A stretch of DNA of 64,000 bases from an uncultured Treponema sp. (GTDB lineage: Bacteria; Spirochaetota; Spirochaetia; Treponematales; Treponemataceae), in the NCBI GenBank assembly GCA_937894335.1, contig CALCRU010000040.1:1-64000 (forward strand), given 5' to 3'. Positions 14,658 through 23,237 of this stretch are shown here, piece after piece. Each line of letters starts with the position of its first letter. Position 1 is the stretch's first letter. A program made the translations under genes and the position numbers. The notes under the pieces are model-generated. The model saw only the letters and a list, made by a program, of their open reading frames with translations, searched no databases and was not told the DNA's origin.

Positions 14658-16892
14658 TTATTCTGCGGGCACTGGATTTACAGGTTCATGCCTTGTAAAA
14701 AGGTTTACAAAAAATCCCTTTACGCTGTCCCATGCCTTGAATACATTCCATCCGTTTTTTGCAATGATGACTATTGCCGTTGCAACAAGAGCAATAAGCA
14801 CTACGCACAAAATGAACCTTTTGATAGGGAACTTTTTCTGAGCAAATGGATCGTATGTGTCCAGAGTGGAATTCTTTGGACGCACTGCTGTCTTTGTAAG
14901 AAGAGAACCAAGTTTAAGACTTACCTTTGCGTTTCCGTTTACAGCCCATCCAGAGGCGTCAAGAATTGGACCGATGTTTCTCTGCCTAAGCTTCATCCAC
15001 GCAAGGAACATGGAGGGAAGTGAAATGATGAGCAAAAGTCCTATGATAAACACAAAGGGCATGTAGGGTTTCTGGAACATTATGCCCAGCACCGTACCGA
15101 CCACGGCAGAAATTCCGCTTACGGCAACACCTAAGGCTGCAACTGTTCCCAAATCTATGCCTTTCTTTGCAGTCATGTTTGTCTTTGCTTCTTCCGCAGC
15201 GGCTTTAGGCTTGTCTACGGCAGAGGCCAACTTGGAGTCAACCTTGCTTTCTGCATCTTGGGCGGCCTTTGCAATTTTTTCCTGAATCATTCTGGCAAGC
15301 TTTTTGTAAGGACTCCAGAAGGCCTCTTTTATGCTGATAGGATTTTCCACGATTTTTGTAATTGTAGCATCCCAGTCATTTCCGTCACGGTCATAGAAAA
15401 GTCCGTTTCTTCCTACCATAAGGTTGTCGCTGTTTCCTGCACTTACCATTGCCGCAATCTGCATAGTTCTGCCTTCGCTGGGTCTTTTAAGATCGCAGTA
15501 AAGAAGATAGCACTGGGCAAGGGGAGACATTGTAGCGTGTTTTGCACCATCGGTAACCTTAAAGCACAGGTCGCAGGAAAGTCCGTTAATGTAAAGTGTA
15601 CCAGCCTGAAATACGGCATTTTTTGCAGGATCGTAAAAGTCTTCAAAGGAAACATAATTCCTTAGCAGGGTAACAAAGTCTCGGCGGTAAAGAATCATCT
15701 TCTTAAGGTCAAGGGTTGCAAGGGCAATTGGCGGATGTTTTTCTTCCTGTTCAAATGTCCAGGCAATAACCTGTTCAGCATCAGAGGCGAGAATTTCGTC
15801 CACCCTTTCCAATGGCAGTTCGCTTGCTCCGTTCTGGGGGCGTGCCTCGTACCACTTCATGTAGGGATCAAAGTCTGACTGAATTTTTTTCCATTCTTCG
15901 CAGTTAAGACCTGTCTTTCCTTCTCCGAAGATTGGTGCCACTACGGTCTTTGCAAATGTTTCAAGGGCGTCCTTCCATGCAGGGTTTGCACATTTTGTAA
16001 GAGGAAGAATTTTTTCTTCGTTTACGGCGGCTACAGGAAGTTGAATAAGTTTTTCCTTTGAAAGTCCGTCTGCAATTTGTGCGTTGAACAGATCCATTTC
16101 TTTCTGATGGAGGGTGTTAGAAATGTCGGTGCTGTATGAAGTTATTTCGCATCTGAGGAAGAACTCGTCAATTTTATCTTTTACTGAACGATATGCGCTT
16201 GCTGCGGCATCGGTGTTAAGGTTAAGAAAGAAAATTCCAGGGGCATCTTTTTGTGCGCTTTCACGCCATTCCTTTACGGCACGAATGTCTTTAAAGAAAG
16301 ATTCAAACTGTTCCCTGTTTATTCCCTTTACTCCGCTGATGTCGTCGCAACCTCCTGTTAGGGTAACTATGTCTTTTACCACAAGGGCAGCAGCTTCGTC
16401 CTTAATTACTTCTGGGGGGATTACTCCGTCGCCGTTTATAATTGCAGGTGAAAAGAGCTTGTCGTTTACGGAAATGTCTGACAGTGAAATTTCCTTTGCA
16501 TCATTTTTTCCCAGAATATCCAGCACAGCCTTTGCAGAATTTACTGGTGAATGTCCGCAGGCAAAGGGCTCTTCTGAAAGGGCTTCAAGGGGGATGCTGT
16601 CTCCTTCAGTCATGATGCAGGAGGGGTCTTTAAAGTACTTCTTTATGAAAGCAACTGCTTCAAGAATTTCGGCAACTCGTACGCGACCGTTTTTGTCGGT
16701 GTCAAGAAGTTTTAATGTTTCCTCGCTGAATTCGAGTCCAGTAACGGGGCATGCAAGGGCAACCCACAGTTTGGGGTCAAGAGTGTCCAGTTCAAGAACA
16801 TCTTCTATTGAATTTATCTGTAACTGTAAAAGTCCGCCTGTTTGAACAAAATGCCAAGTGTGGTTTTTTCCTTTGATTTTCTTTGTCTTCAT
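14658..16892 (-). CDS. Large EF-hand-containing membrane protein, unknown function
   Basis: A 744-residue protein. Near the N-terminus is an EF-hand loop DTDKNGRVRVAE (about residues 60-75), and a second, shorter Asn-Gly-Asp-Gly stretch (INGDGVIPPE) lies near residue 155. A long soluble central part follows. Three hydrophobic helices lie near the C-terminus (GTVAALGVAVSG, FVFIIGLLLIISL and FILCVVLIALVATAIVI regions), and an Ala/Lys-rich stretch precedes them. Start ATG at 16892 has GGAG upstream; an earlier ATG at 16919 has none. A promoter-like TTGACT/TTAAAC pair with 17-bp spacer (16924-16952) lies upstream. It is followed by the divergent mutase. Calcium binding is inferred from the loop only. 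Confidence 0.75.
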   Translation of the reverse strand: MKTKKIKGKNHTWHFVQTGGLLQLQINSIEDVLELDTLDPKLWVALACPVTGLEFSEETLKLLDTDKNGRVRVAEILEAVAFIKKYFKDPSCIMTEGDSIPLEALSEEPFACGHSPVNSAKAVLDILGKNDAKEISLSDISVNDKLFSPAIINGDGVIPPEVIKDEAAALVVKDIVTLTGGCDDISGVKGINREQFESFFKDIRAVKEWRESAQKDAPGIFFLNLNTDAAASAYRSVKDKIDEFFLRCEITSYSTDISNTLHQKEMDLFNAQIADGLSKEKLIQLPVAAVNEEKILPLTKCANPAWKDALETFAKTVVAPIFGEGKTGLNCEEWKKIQSDFDPYMKWYEARPQNGASELPLERVDEILASDAEQVIAWTFEQEEKHPPIALATLDLKKMILYRRDFVTLLRNYVSFEDFYDPAKNAVFQAGTLYINGLSCDLCFKVTDGAKHATMSPLAQCYLLYCDLKRPSEGRTMQIAAMVSAGNSDNLMVGRNGLFYDRDGNDWDATITKIVENPISIKEAFWSPYKKLARMIQEKIAKAAQDAESKVDSKLASAVDKPKAAAEEAKTNMTAKKGIDLGTVAALGVAVSGISAVVGTVLGIMFQKPYMPFVFIIGLLLIISLPSMFLAWMKLRQRNIGPILDASGWAVNGNAKVSLKLGSLLTKTAVRPKNSTLDTYDPFAQKKFPIKRFILCVVLIALVATAIVIIAKNGWNVFKAWDSVKGFFVNLFTRHEPVNPVPAE

Positions 16893-17031
16893 GGTTATGC
16901 TCCATATTTTGCGTGTCAAGTAAGTTTAAACAATCTGACTGTCCTTAGTCAAGACAAAGCATGGCAGGAAGAAAAAATGGCGTAACCTTACGGTAGGCAG
17001 AGCGTTTATTATACAGGAGGAATATGACCAG

Positions 17032-18333
17032 ATGAAGCGCGCCTTACTTTCTTTCTGGATTGTCCTGTTTCTTACAGGAAGCTTTCTTTATGCTCAGAGT
17101 GTTCAGGGAGAAGAAAGGGCAAACATTGCCTACAGGGGTTCCCGCAATTACGAGCTTGTGGAACGCACTGATTTGCGCCGCTACGACAACGGAAAGTACA
17201 TTGGACTTACCAGCCGCGAAGTCCGTTCCTTTATTACAAACAAGGGGGAACTTTACGACGGATTTTTTTATGTCCTGCAGCAGACAAAGCATGACGCGCG
17301 AAAAGTTAACCGAGGCATAAACGATTCAATTCCTTCTGTATTTACCATAGACGAAAACGGTGACCTTTGTATGATAGAAGACAACGGCTTTCCCTCCTTT
17401 AGAAGTTTTCCGGCTTTTACGGTTCACGAAGTTAAAAAGGGTGAGTCTTGGCATGCTTCGGCAAGCCGTGCTGTAGACCCTCTTGAAAAAGGCATATTTA
17501 CCATACTTCCCATGTATGTTGAATACACCTACACGGGAGATTCCGTTACTGAATCTGGCGAAGAAGTTTTTGTTCTTACGGCAAAGTGGGCTACCCGTTA
17601 CGGAGGTTCTGTCTGGGACGATGGGGGCGACCCTTCTCTGGTAAGCGCTCAGGGCTCTCACTCTGCAACAATGCATGTAAGTAAGGAAACTGGATGCGCC
17701 CTGGTGGTACGAGACAGCGTTGACGAGCAGTTTACTTATGCCAACGGAACTACGGTACGCTTTAAGGGAACAATCAGCCTGTTTACAAAATATCCTCCTG
17801 CAATAGACAGAAGCAAAATCTTTCCAGCTTTGGAACGCAGAGGAATCCTTACTAGCGAAGAGTCAGAGTCATTTATTTCGGGATGGCTTCCTTCTTCAGG
17901 GGGGGGCTCTTCATCTTCTGGTACTTCATCTTCAAAGCCAAAGGTAAGTGTTACCGGAAAAAAAGGCATATCTGTTTCTGATACGGATTCAGGACTAATG
18001 CTTACCATGCAGAACCTTCGCTTTAAGCCCGACAGTGCCGAACTTCTTGCAGAAGAAAAAGAGCGTCTTGACGATATTGCGGAAATTCTAAAGGAAGTTC
18101 CCGGCTCACTGTTTTTGGTGGAAGGTCACACTGCAAGTACAGGAAATCCTTCTGGAGAAAAAACTCTTTCTCTTGAAAGGGCTCATGCAATCGTAAACGC
18201 ACTGGTTGCAAGGGGAATCCCCTTGGAGCAGTTTATATGCAGGGGAAGCGGAAGTTCAAAACCTGTAGCCTCAAACTCAACTCCCGAAGGAATGGCTCAG
18301 AACCGTCGTGTAGAAATTACCATTCTTGAATAG
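17032..18333 (+). CDS. OmpA-domain envelope protein
   Basis: A 433-residue exported protein. Signal peptide (1-21, ending LYAQ), an N-terminal beta-rich region of about 260 residues, a Ser/Gly linker, and a C-terminal OmpA domain (about 315-433) with LRFKPDSAELL, GHTASTGN, LSLERAHAIVNAL and NRRVEI. The OmpA domain binds diaminopimelate-containing peptidoglycan, so the protein should link the outer membrane or periplasm to the wall. AGGAGG at 17015-17020 is 11 bases from this ATG but three bases from an ATG at 17024 that opens a three-codon frame ending in TGA across this start. It is convergent with the SDR gene, with 17 bases between them. Confidence 0.88.
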   Translation: MKRALLSFWIVLFLTGSFLYAQSVQGEERANIAYRGSRNYELVERTDLRRYDNGKYIGLTSREVRSFITNKGELYDGFFYVLQQTKHDARKVNRGINDSIPSVFTIDENGDLCMIEDNGFPSFRSFPAFTVHEVKKGESWHASASRAVDPLEKGIFTILPMYVEYTYTGDSVTESGEEVFVLTAKWATRYGGSVWDDGGDPSLVSAQGSHSATMHVSKETGCALVVRDSVDEQFTYANGTTVRFKGTISLFTKYPPAIDRSKIFPALERRGILTSEESESFISGWLPSSGGGSSSSGTSSSKPKVSVTGKKGISVSDTDSGLMLTMQNLRFKPDSAELLAEEKERLDDIAEILKEVPGSLFLVEGHTASTGNPSGEKTLSLERAHAIVNALVARGIPLEQFICRGSGSSKPVASNSTPEGMAQNRRVEITILE

Positions 18334-18350
18334 GACGATTTTTTGAGAGG

Positions 18351-19127
18351 CTATTTTTTCTGAATTGCGTATATTGCCTTTCGCGTAAGAGAACGGGGCA
18401 GAATTTTAAGGAAGAAGTGCATGAACTTTGCGGTTAAACCGGGGACGGCAATGGCCTTGTTTTTTATCAGCTTTTTATAGCCGTATTCCGCCACTGACTT
18501 TGCGCTTGTTTTTGTAAAAGCGTGGGCAAATGCGGTTCCATCCAGAGCTGCAAGTTTTGTAAAGCCTGTGTTTGCAGGACCAGGACAGAGGGCTGTAACG
18601 CAGACTCCGCTCTTCTTTAATTCTTCATGAAGGGACTCTGAAAGTGAAAGTACAAATGCCTTTGAAGCGTAGTATGTGCCCATTAGGGGACCGGCACTAA
18701 AGGCTGCAATGGAAGCCACATTCAGTATGTAGCCTCGGCCTTTTTCTTTCATGAGGGGAGCATAAAGCCTACAAAGTTTTAAAAGTGTTAAGGCATTAAG
18801 GTGAACCATGGAGTTTAGTTTTTCCATATCTGCACTGGCAAATTCGCTCCAGTCACCATAGCCTGCGTTGTTTACAAGAGTTTCTATGTTAAGGTCAAGT
18901 TTTTTTGTAAAGGAGAAGACTTGGTCAGCCGCATCATCGGAAGACAGATCCATGGCAAGTACAAAAGCCTTTATTCCAAAATCAGCTTCCAGTTCCTTCT
19001 TCATGTTTTCAAGAACATCAGACCTTCTGGCTACGAGTAGGACATTGTTGCCCTTCTGTGCAAAAATACGGGCAAACTCCTTGCCGAATCCACTGCTTGC
19101 TCCTGTTATAAGTACGGCATTTTCCAT
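18351..19127 (-). CDS. Short-chain dehydrogenase/reductase
   Basis: A 258-residue classical SDR. The N-terminal nucleotide-binding motif is TGASSGFGKEFA, NNAGYG follows, and the catalytic Ser, Tyr and Lys appear as NVASIAAFSAG and YYASKAFV. An Arg pair after the second strand (VARRSD) suggests NADPH. The substrate is not inferable. The start codon lies six bases after a TATACT -10 box, so the mRNA is predicted to be leaderless. It is divergent from the thioesterase gene with 82 bp between starts. Confidence 0.9.
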   Translation of the reverse strand: MENAVLITGASSGFGKEFARIFAQKGNNVLLVARRSDVLENMKKELEADFGIKAFVLAMDLSSDDAADQVFSFTKKLDLNIETLVNNAGYGDWSEFASADMEKLNSMVHLNALTLLKLCRLYAPLMKEKGRGYILNVASIAAFSAGPLMGTYYASKAFVLSLSESLHEELKKSGVCVTALCPGPANTGFTKLAALDGTAFAHAFTKTSAKSVAEYGYKKLIKNKAIAVPGLTAKFMHFFLKILPRSLTRKAIYAIQKK

Positions 19128-19133
19128 ACTCTG

Positions 19134-19162
19134 AGTATAGCAAAAAGTAAAGACCTGTTCAA
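19134..19162 (-). promoter_or_regulatory. Promoter for the SDR gene, predicting a leaderless transcript
   Basis: Read on the minus strand: TTGAAC, 17-bp spacer ending TTGC, TATACT, then six bases, then ATG. The spacer end makes an extended -10 (TGn). There is no room for a ribosome binding site. Confidence 0.7.
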
Positions 19163-19174
19163 TGCGTTAAGATG

Positions 19175-19203
19175 TTGCCTAGGTATGTAACATGTGTTAT
19201 GCT
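19175..19203 (+). promoter_or_regulatory. Promoter for the thioesterase gene, predicting a leaderless transcript
   Basis: TTGCCT (19175-19180) and TATGCT (19198-19203) with a 17-bp spacer ending TGT; the ATG starts six bases after the -10 box. It is arranged back to back with the SDR promoter. Confidence 0.65.
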
Positions 19204-19209
19204 CAAATT

Positions 19210-19647
19210 ATGGAACCATATATTCACACGGTACACTATTACGAAACCGACAAAATGGGAATTACCCACCATTCAAACTATATCCGCTGGATGGAAGAAG
19301 CTAGGGTTGATTTTCTTAATCAGATTGGATGGGGCTTTGACCGCATGGAAGAACTTGGCATTGCTTCGCCAGTGCTTTCTGTTTCAAGCCACTACAAGCA
19401 TTCCACAAAGTTTGCCGACAAAGTTCAAATTGAAGCCTATGTAAAAGACTGCTCTGGACTAAAACTTTTTATTGGTTACGAAATGAAAAACACAGCAACT
19501 GGCGAGACTGTCTGTAACGGAGAGACATCTCATTGTTTTATGACATTGGAGGGTCGCCCAATCCGTCTGCAGAAGGAGTATCCCCAGTTGTTTGAAGCCC
19601 TTGACAAAAATCGCATTGAACACTGTACTGGGCAAAATAAAGCGTAG
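19210..19647 (+). CDS. Acyl-CoA thioesterase, YbgC/FadM hotdog family
   Basis: A 145-residue hotdog-fold thioesterase. The N-terminal part has HTVHYYETDKMGITHHSNY, matching the family pattern with catalytic Asp (or equivalent) in the YETDxMG stretch, followed by RWMEEAR, the start of the central helix. It would hydrolyse acyl-CoA or acyl-ACP; chain length is unknown. ATG at 19210 is chosen because the family begins here and a promoter ends just upstream. An ATG at 19192 lies upstream of the predicted -10 box. The stop codon overlaps the GTG of the next gene. Confidence 0.88.
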   Translation: MEPYIHTVHYYETDKMGITHHSNYIRWMEEARVDFLNQIGWGFDRMEELGIASPVLSVSSHYKHSTKFADKVQIEAYVKDCSGLKLFIGYEMKNTATGETVCNGETSHCFMTLEGRPIRLQKEYPQLFEALDKNRIEHCTGQNKA

Positions 19648-21065
19648 TGAAAAAAATTCTTGTACTGACATTTTTTGCCTTAATCTCAGGACTTTGTGCC
19701 GCCTTACCAAGTGAAGGTTTTCCTTCTCTTAAGCCAGAAGAAATTTCTGGTGGACTTATGGAAGCAGCCCTTTTCTTTTCTGATGTCAGTCCCCAAAGCC
19801 AACAGGGCCGTTTAGTTCTTGAGGAGTATGCTGGGCTTTCTAAGGAAGTTTCTTCTCCCTCCTATATGTCACTTTCGGAGAGGGAAAGGGGAGAAGCAAT
19901 TCTTACCCTAATGTACGAAAAAGTACTTGACCGCTACAGTCTTAAGCAGTCTTCCATAGAAGTAATGTTCAGGGAGGGTACTTACAACTGCGTGTCTTCC
20001 AGCGTGCTCTATGCCTGCCTTGCCCTTGATGCAGGACTTACGGTTTTTCCTCAGATGACTACGGACCATGCCTTTTGCACCATTCTTGCGGAAGGAAAAA
20101 AATTTGATGTGGAAACCACAAATCCCTACGGCTTTAATCCGGGAGAAAAAAAATATGCTTCGGCGGATTCCAATCGTTACGCTGTAGTGCCAGCCAGAGT
20201 TTACAGTCAGCGTAAGGAATGTTCCGTCTACATGCTTGTTTCTCTTATTGCTCAAAACAGGGCATCTGTCTTTCTTGAGCAGAAAAATTACGAGGCCCCT
20301 GTTACCCTTATGCTGAACCGCTACGCCTATGTAAGGGCCAACGGAAGTAATTCAGAAGTTCAGTCTGCCTTTGACGGATTTCTTACGGCATGCAACAATT
20401 ACGCCCTTGAACAGCAGCGCAGGGGTGAATATGAAAAGGCTCTTGTATGGCTTTCCCTCTGTCGCGAAACTGATTCCTCCTACTGGAATGGGACAATGCA
20501 GTCTGCCTACGACAGCATAACAAACAACCGCATTGCAGGACTGCTTAATTCTGGGAACTGGCAGGAAGCCCAAAAATTTCTTGATGAGTTTTCAAAAAAT
20601 CTTTCTGATTCCGCTCTTGCAAAATTTAGAGGATATGTTTATCAGAAATATGTTGAGCAGACCGCCTATTCCCTTACTCCCGATCAGGCGCTTTTGTTTC
20701 TTGGGAAACAAAATTCAAATCCCCTTTCAAAACAAAAGGATGCGGCCTCTCTTATTGCAAGTCTTACGGAATACATGTGGAGTCAGAAAATCCTTGCCGC
20801 AGAAAATACTGGAGACCATCTGTCTGCGGTGGCCCTGGCCGATGAAGCCCTTAAGGTTCTGCCCTCCAGTTCATACATAAAGAAAATAAGGCAGACCTGT
20901 TTGGACAACTATGCCGTCACCGTACACAACCGCTTTGCAGACTTAGCAAACTCAGGACGCTACGAAGAAGCCCTTGCAGTTCTTGACGAAGGCCTTTCTT
21001 TCCATCCCTCCAGTGCAACACTAAAACGAGACCGCCAAACTTTAATCCGCATGATGTCCCACTAA
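19647..21065 (+). CDS. Exported transglutaminase-like protein with TPR-type repeats
   Basis: A 472-residue exported protein starting at GTG, which overlaps the thioesterase stop codon by one base. Signal peptide (1-18, LISGLCAA). The first half has a transglutaminase/cysteine-protease core: GTYNCVSSSVLY with Cys115, TTDHAFC with His141 and DVETTNPYG with Asp154. The second half is helical with TPR-like units, such as RRGEYEKALVWLSLCRE and SGRYEEALAVLDEGLSFHPS. Likely role is a periplasmic amidase or protease-like enzyme or a scaffold. Substrate is unknown. Transcription is probably from the thioesterase promoter. Confidence 0.8.
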   Translation: MKKILVLTFFALISGLCAALPSEGFPSLKPEEISGGLMEAALFFSDVSPQSQQGRLVLEEYAGLSKEVSSPSYMSLSERERGEAILTLMYEKVLDRYSLKQSSIEVMFREGTYNCVSSSVLYACLALDAGLTVFPQMTTDHAFCTILAEGKKFDVETTNPYGFNPGEKKYASADSNRYAVVPARVYSQRKECSVYMLVSLIAQNRASVFLEQKNYEAPVTLMLNRYAYVRANGSNSEVQSAFDGFLTACNNYALEQQRRGEYEKALVWLSLCRETDSSYWNGTMQSAYDSITNNRIAGLLNSGNWQEAQKFLDEFSKNLSDSALAKFRGYVYQKYVEQTAYSLTPDQALLFLGKQNSNPLSKQKDAASLIASLTEYMWSQKILAAENTGDHLSAVALADEALKVLPSSSYIKKIRQTCLDNYAVTVHNRFADLANSGRYEEALAVLDEGLSFHPSSATLKRDRQTLIRMMSH

Positions 21066-21091
21066 CCTGTTTTACAAGAGAGTCTGTTTCC

Positions 21092-21120
21092 TTGCACCTA
21101 ACATGCTTTTTTGCTATACT
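21092..21120 (+). promoter_or_regulatory. Promoter for mnmA, predicting a leaderless transcript
   Basis: TTGCAC (21092-21097), 17-bp spacer ending TTGC, TATACT (21115-21120), then seven bases, then ATG at 21128. Extended -10 present, no ribosome binding site. Confidence 0.72.
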
Positions 21121-21127
21121 GCCACCC

Positions 21128-22330
21128 ATGACTTACAAGGAACTTGAACAGCCAAAGGCCGGAGACCGAGTTGTAGTTGGAATGTCTGGCGGAGTGGATT
21201 CTACTCTTACCGTTTTGCTTCTTAAGGAAAGAGGTTGCATAGTAACTGGTGTTACCATGTCTCTTTGGAAGGGGGACCTTGATATGCCTTCTGACGGAAG
21301 AATCCTCCACGACAGTTGCTACGGTCCGGGAGAAGAAACCGATATTGCAGAATGCAGGGCCTTCTGTCAGGCTAACGATATTCCCTATTTTGTAGTCGAT
21401 GTTAAGGAAGCGTATCAAAAAGAAGTTCTTGACTACTTTAAGGCTGAGTATAGGGCTGGTCGTACTCCCAATCCCTGCGTAAGGTGCAATCGCTTTATAA
21501 AATTTGGCGCACTCCTTGCAGGTATAAAAAATCTTGGACTGGAGTATGACTACTTCTGCACAGGACATTATGCAAAAGTTGTGCGAGCTTCTGAGCCAGT
21601 GGGAAGCTTGTACGGCATTTCTTCTTTGCCCCATGCAGACGAAACTCCAGCACAGATTGCTTTTTCTAGCGACAGGGCAAAAGACCAGTCTTACTTTTTG
21701 TGTCGCATACCGTCGGCTGTTTTGGAAAAAGTTCGATTCCCCCTTTCTTCCTATACAAAGCAGGAAGTTTTTCGCATGGCAAGGGAAAGGAGCATTGCTG
21801 CCGCAGAAAGAGAAGAAAGTCAGGATTTTATTCCAGAGCCCTTCCTTGAGCAACTCTTTAGCGACAGACCTTCTGTTCCCGGCGACATAATTGATTTGGA
21901 CGGAAATGTTTTGGGGCGTCACAGGGGTATAGAGCATTACACAATCGGTCAGCGGAGGGGACTTGGTGTAAGTTCGTCACAGCCCCTTTATGTTGCAAAC
22001 ATTGATGCAGTGCGCAATGTGGTCGTGCTTGCCCATGAAAGCGACCTTTACTGTTCCGCCCTTATTGCAGAAGACATTGTTTGGCCTGCCGACTTTGATC
22101 CTAACTGTGCCTTTGAGGCTCTGGTAAAAATTAGACTTGCTTCAAAACCTGTATCTGCAAGGCTTGAACCTTATGCTCCAAAGTCTGAAGAAGAATTTAC
22201 AGGTAAGCCTTATTTGGTTACTTTTTCGGAACCCCAGCGAGCAGTGGCTCCAGGTCAGTCCGTAGTGTTCTACCGTGAAGGTGTTACTGCTGGTGGCGGA
22301 ATAATTGCAAAGGCTATAGGCAACCTCTAA
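21128..22330 (+). CDS. mnmA: tRNA-specific 2-thiouridylase MnmA, cysteine-variant
   Basis: Makes s2U34 in tRNA-Lys, -Glu and -Gln. The PP-loop SGGVDST (residues 21-27) activates the uridine with ATP. GRTPNPCVRCNRFIKFG holds the first catalytic cysteine, but the usual Asp three residues before it is Cys, giving CxxC. The second usual catalytic Cys in the SQDICF-type motif is missing: the sequence reads ESQDFIPEP. HYTIGQRRGLGV and the C-terminal beta-barrel are normal. This pattern suggests a variant, possibly iron-sulfur dependent, enzyme rather than a dead one, because all other motifs are intact. A tRNA-Lys(UUU) gene is in this window. Confidence 0.88.
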   Translation: MTYKELEQPKAGDRVVVGMSGGVDSTLTVLLLKERGCIVTGVTMSLWKGDLDMPSDGRILHDSCYGPGEETDIAECRAFCQANDIPYFVVDVKEAYQKEVLDYFKAEYRAGRTPNPCVRCNRFIKFGALLAGIKNLGLEYDYFCTGHYAKVVRASEPVGSLYGISSLPHADETPAQIAFSSDRAKDQSYFLCRIPSAVLEKVRFPLSSYTKQEVFRMARERSIAAAEREESQDFIPEPFLEQLFSDRPSVPGDIIDLDGNVLGRHRGIEHYTIGQRRGLGVSSSQPLYVANIDAVRNVVVLAHESDLYCSALIAEDIVWPADFDPNCAFEALVKIRLASKPVSARLEPYAPKSEEEFTGKPYLVTFSEPQRAVAPGQSVVFYREGVTAGGGIIAKAIGNL

Positions 22331-22340
22331 AATAATTTTC

Positions 22341-23228
22341 TTACCGTACATCAATCGTAAAGGATGCGGTCTTTGTTCCCGAGGGAAGATTTGTAATGTC
22401 GGAAATAGTAACCGTAATTATGTTTCTTCCCGGCGAAAGAAATACTTCTCCCAAAAGTTGCCTCTTCTGATCGGGATAAACTTCGCTAAGAGGATAGTCC
22501 GCATTTCCATGCACGCAGAGTTTTCCGTCCACTTCGCGAAGGGAGTCATACTGAATTGTTTCCAATGAAACTCCGTTAACCGAAATGTTGGTCCTATAGG
22601 GAACCGCAACATCCTGCCGCTCCCTATAAAGTCTGTATGTTCCTGAAGAAAGACTTCTTGTTTGGGAAAGACTGTAGGAAGTGTTTTGTTTTGAAACCGC
22701 AGTTATGCTTCCCATTATGAGGGGAAGTTCCTGTCCAACGCGGGGCATAAGAACTCTAGGATTTATGGTAACTTTATTCTGTGTGTCCAGCACGCTAAAT
22801 TCAAGACTGCTCTGACCCTGCTGCCATCCTGAATTTCCGCTAGTACCCAAATACATGCCGGCTTCAACAGTGGGGCTGGCGGTAAGTTCTTGGGGAATCG
22901 TTTCTCTGTCAAGGTTTCCGTATACGGTAACAATGTCGTTGTCGTGGGAAACAATTATTGCGTTTCCTAAAGTTGACTCAAACCATCCGAAGGAATTTTC
23001 ATGTTCCGAAATTACTGCAAGAACCTTACCGTCATCGGCAGCCTTTATGTCCGAATCATTTTTAAAAATCAGGGATGATTCTAGAGTGCCTCCCCTAAGT
23101 TGGGCAAAGTAGGAGTAGAAGGAATCTGATGCTGCTTCTTCCTGAGGCCAGTCAAAGGCAAGAAGGGGAACTGCAATTACTCCGGAGAGGACAAGAAAAA
23201 TCAACATAATTTTTACCGAGGCTTTCAT
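22341..23228 (-). CDS. Exported protein with degenerate LytM/M23 domain
   Basis: A 295-residue protein with an N-terminal hydrophobic signal or anchor (6-24). Residues about 55-175 follow the M23 pattern (DGKVLAVI, LGNAIIVSHDNDIVTVYGNL, VEAGMYLGTSGNSGW, SSLEFSVLD), but the zinc histidines are lost: YGHL is YGNL and HLHFEV is SSLEFSV. The C-terminal 110 residues form another beta-rich domain. It should be non-catalytic and might regulate a peptidoglycan hydrolase. AGGAG precedes ATG. It is the last gene of the group 24981-22341, ten bases after the propeller gene, and ends ten bases from convergent mnmA. Confidence 0.82.
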   Translation of the reverse strand: MKASVKIMLIFLVLSGVIAVPLLAFDWPQEEAASDSFYSYFAQLRGGTLESSLIFKNDSDIKAADDGKVLAVISEHENSFGWFESTLGNAIIVSHDNDIVTVYGNLDRETIPQELTASPTVEAGMYLGTSGNSGWQQGQSSLEFSVLDTQNKVTINPRVLMPRVGQELPLIMGSITAVSKQNTSYSLSQTRSLSSGTYRLYRERQDVAVPYRTNISVNGVSLETIQYDSLREVDGKLCVHGNADYPLSEVYPDQKRQLLGEVFLSPGRNIITVTISDITNLPSGTKTASFTIDVR

Positions 23229-23237
23229 CTGCTTCTC

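Noticed and set aside
16114..16845. 243-codon open frame on the plus strand
   Set aside because: Opposite the EF-hand protein gene, Ser/Arg-rich and without domain features.
16972..17005. Worn copy of the 99-bp repeat
   Set aside because: About 17 bases resemble the unit (AAAAAATGGCGTAACCTTAC-like), but the hairpins are missing, so it is not listed as a feature.
21098..21937. 279-codon open frame on the minus strand
   Set aside because: It is fully antisense to mnmA, which has clear motifs; composition follows the complementary strand.
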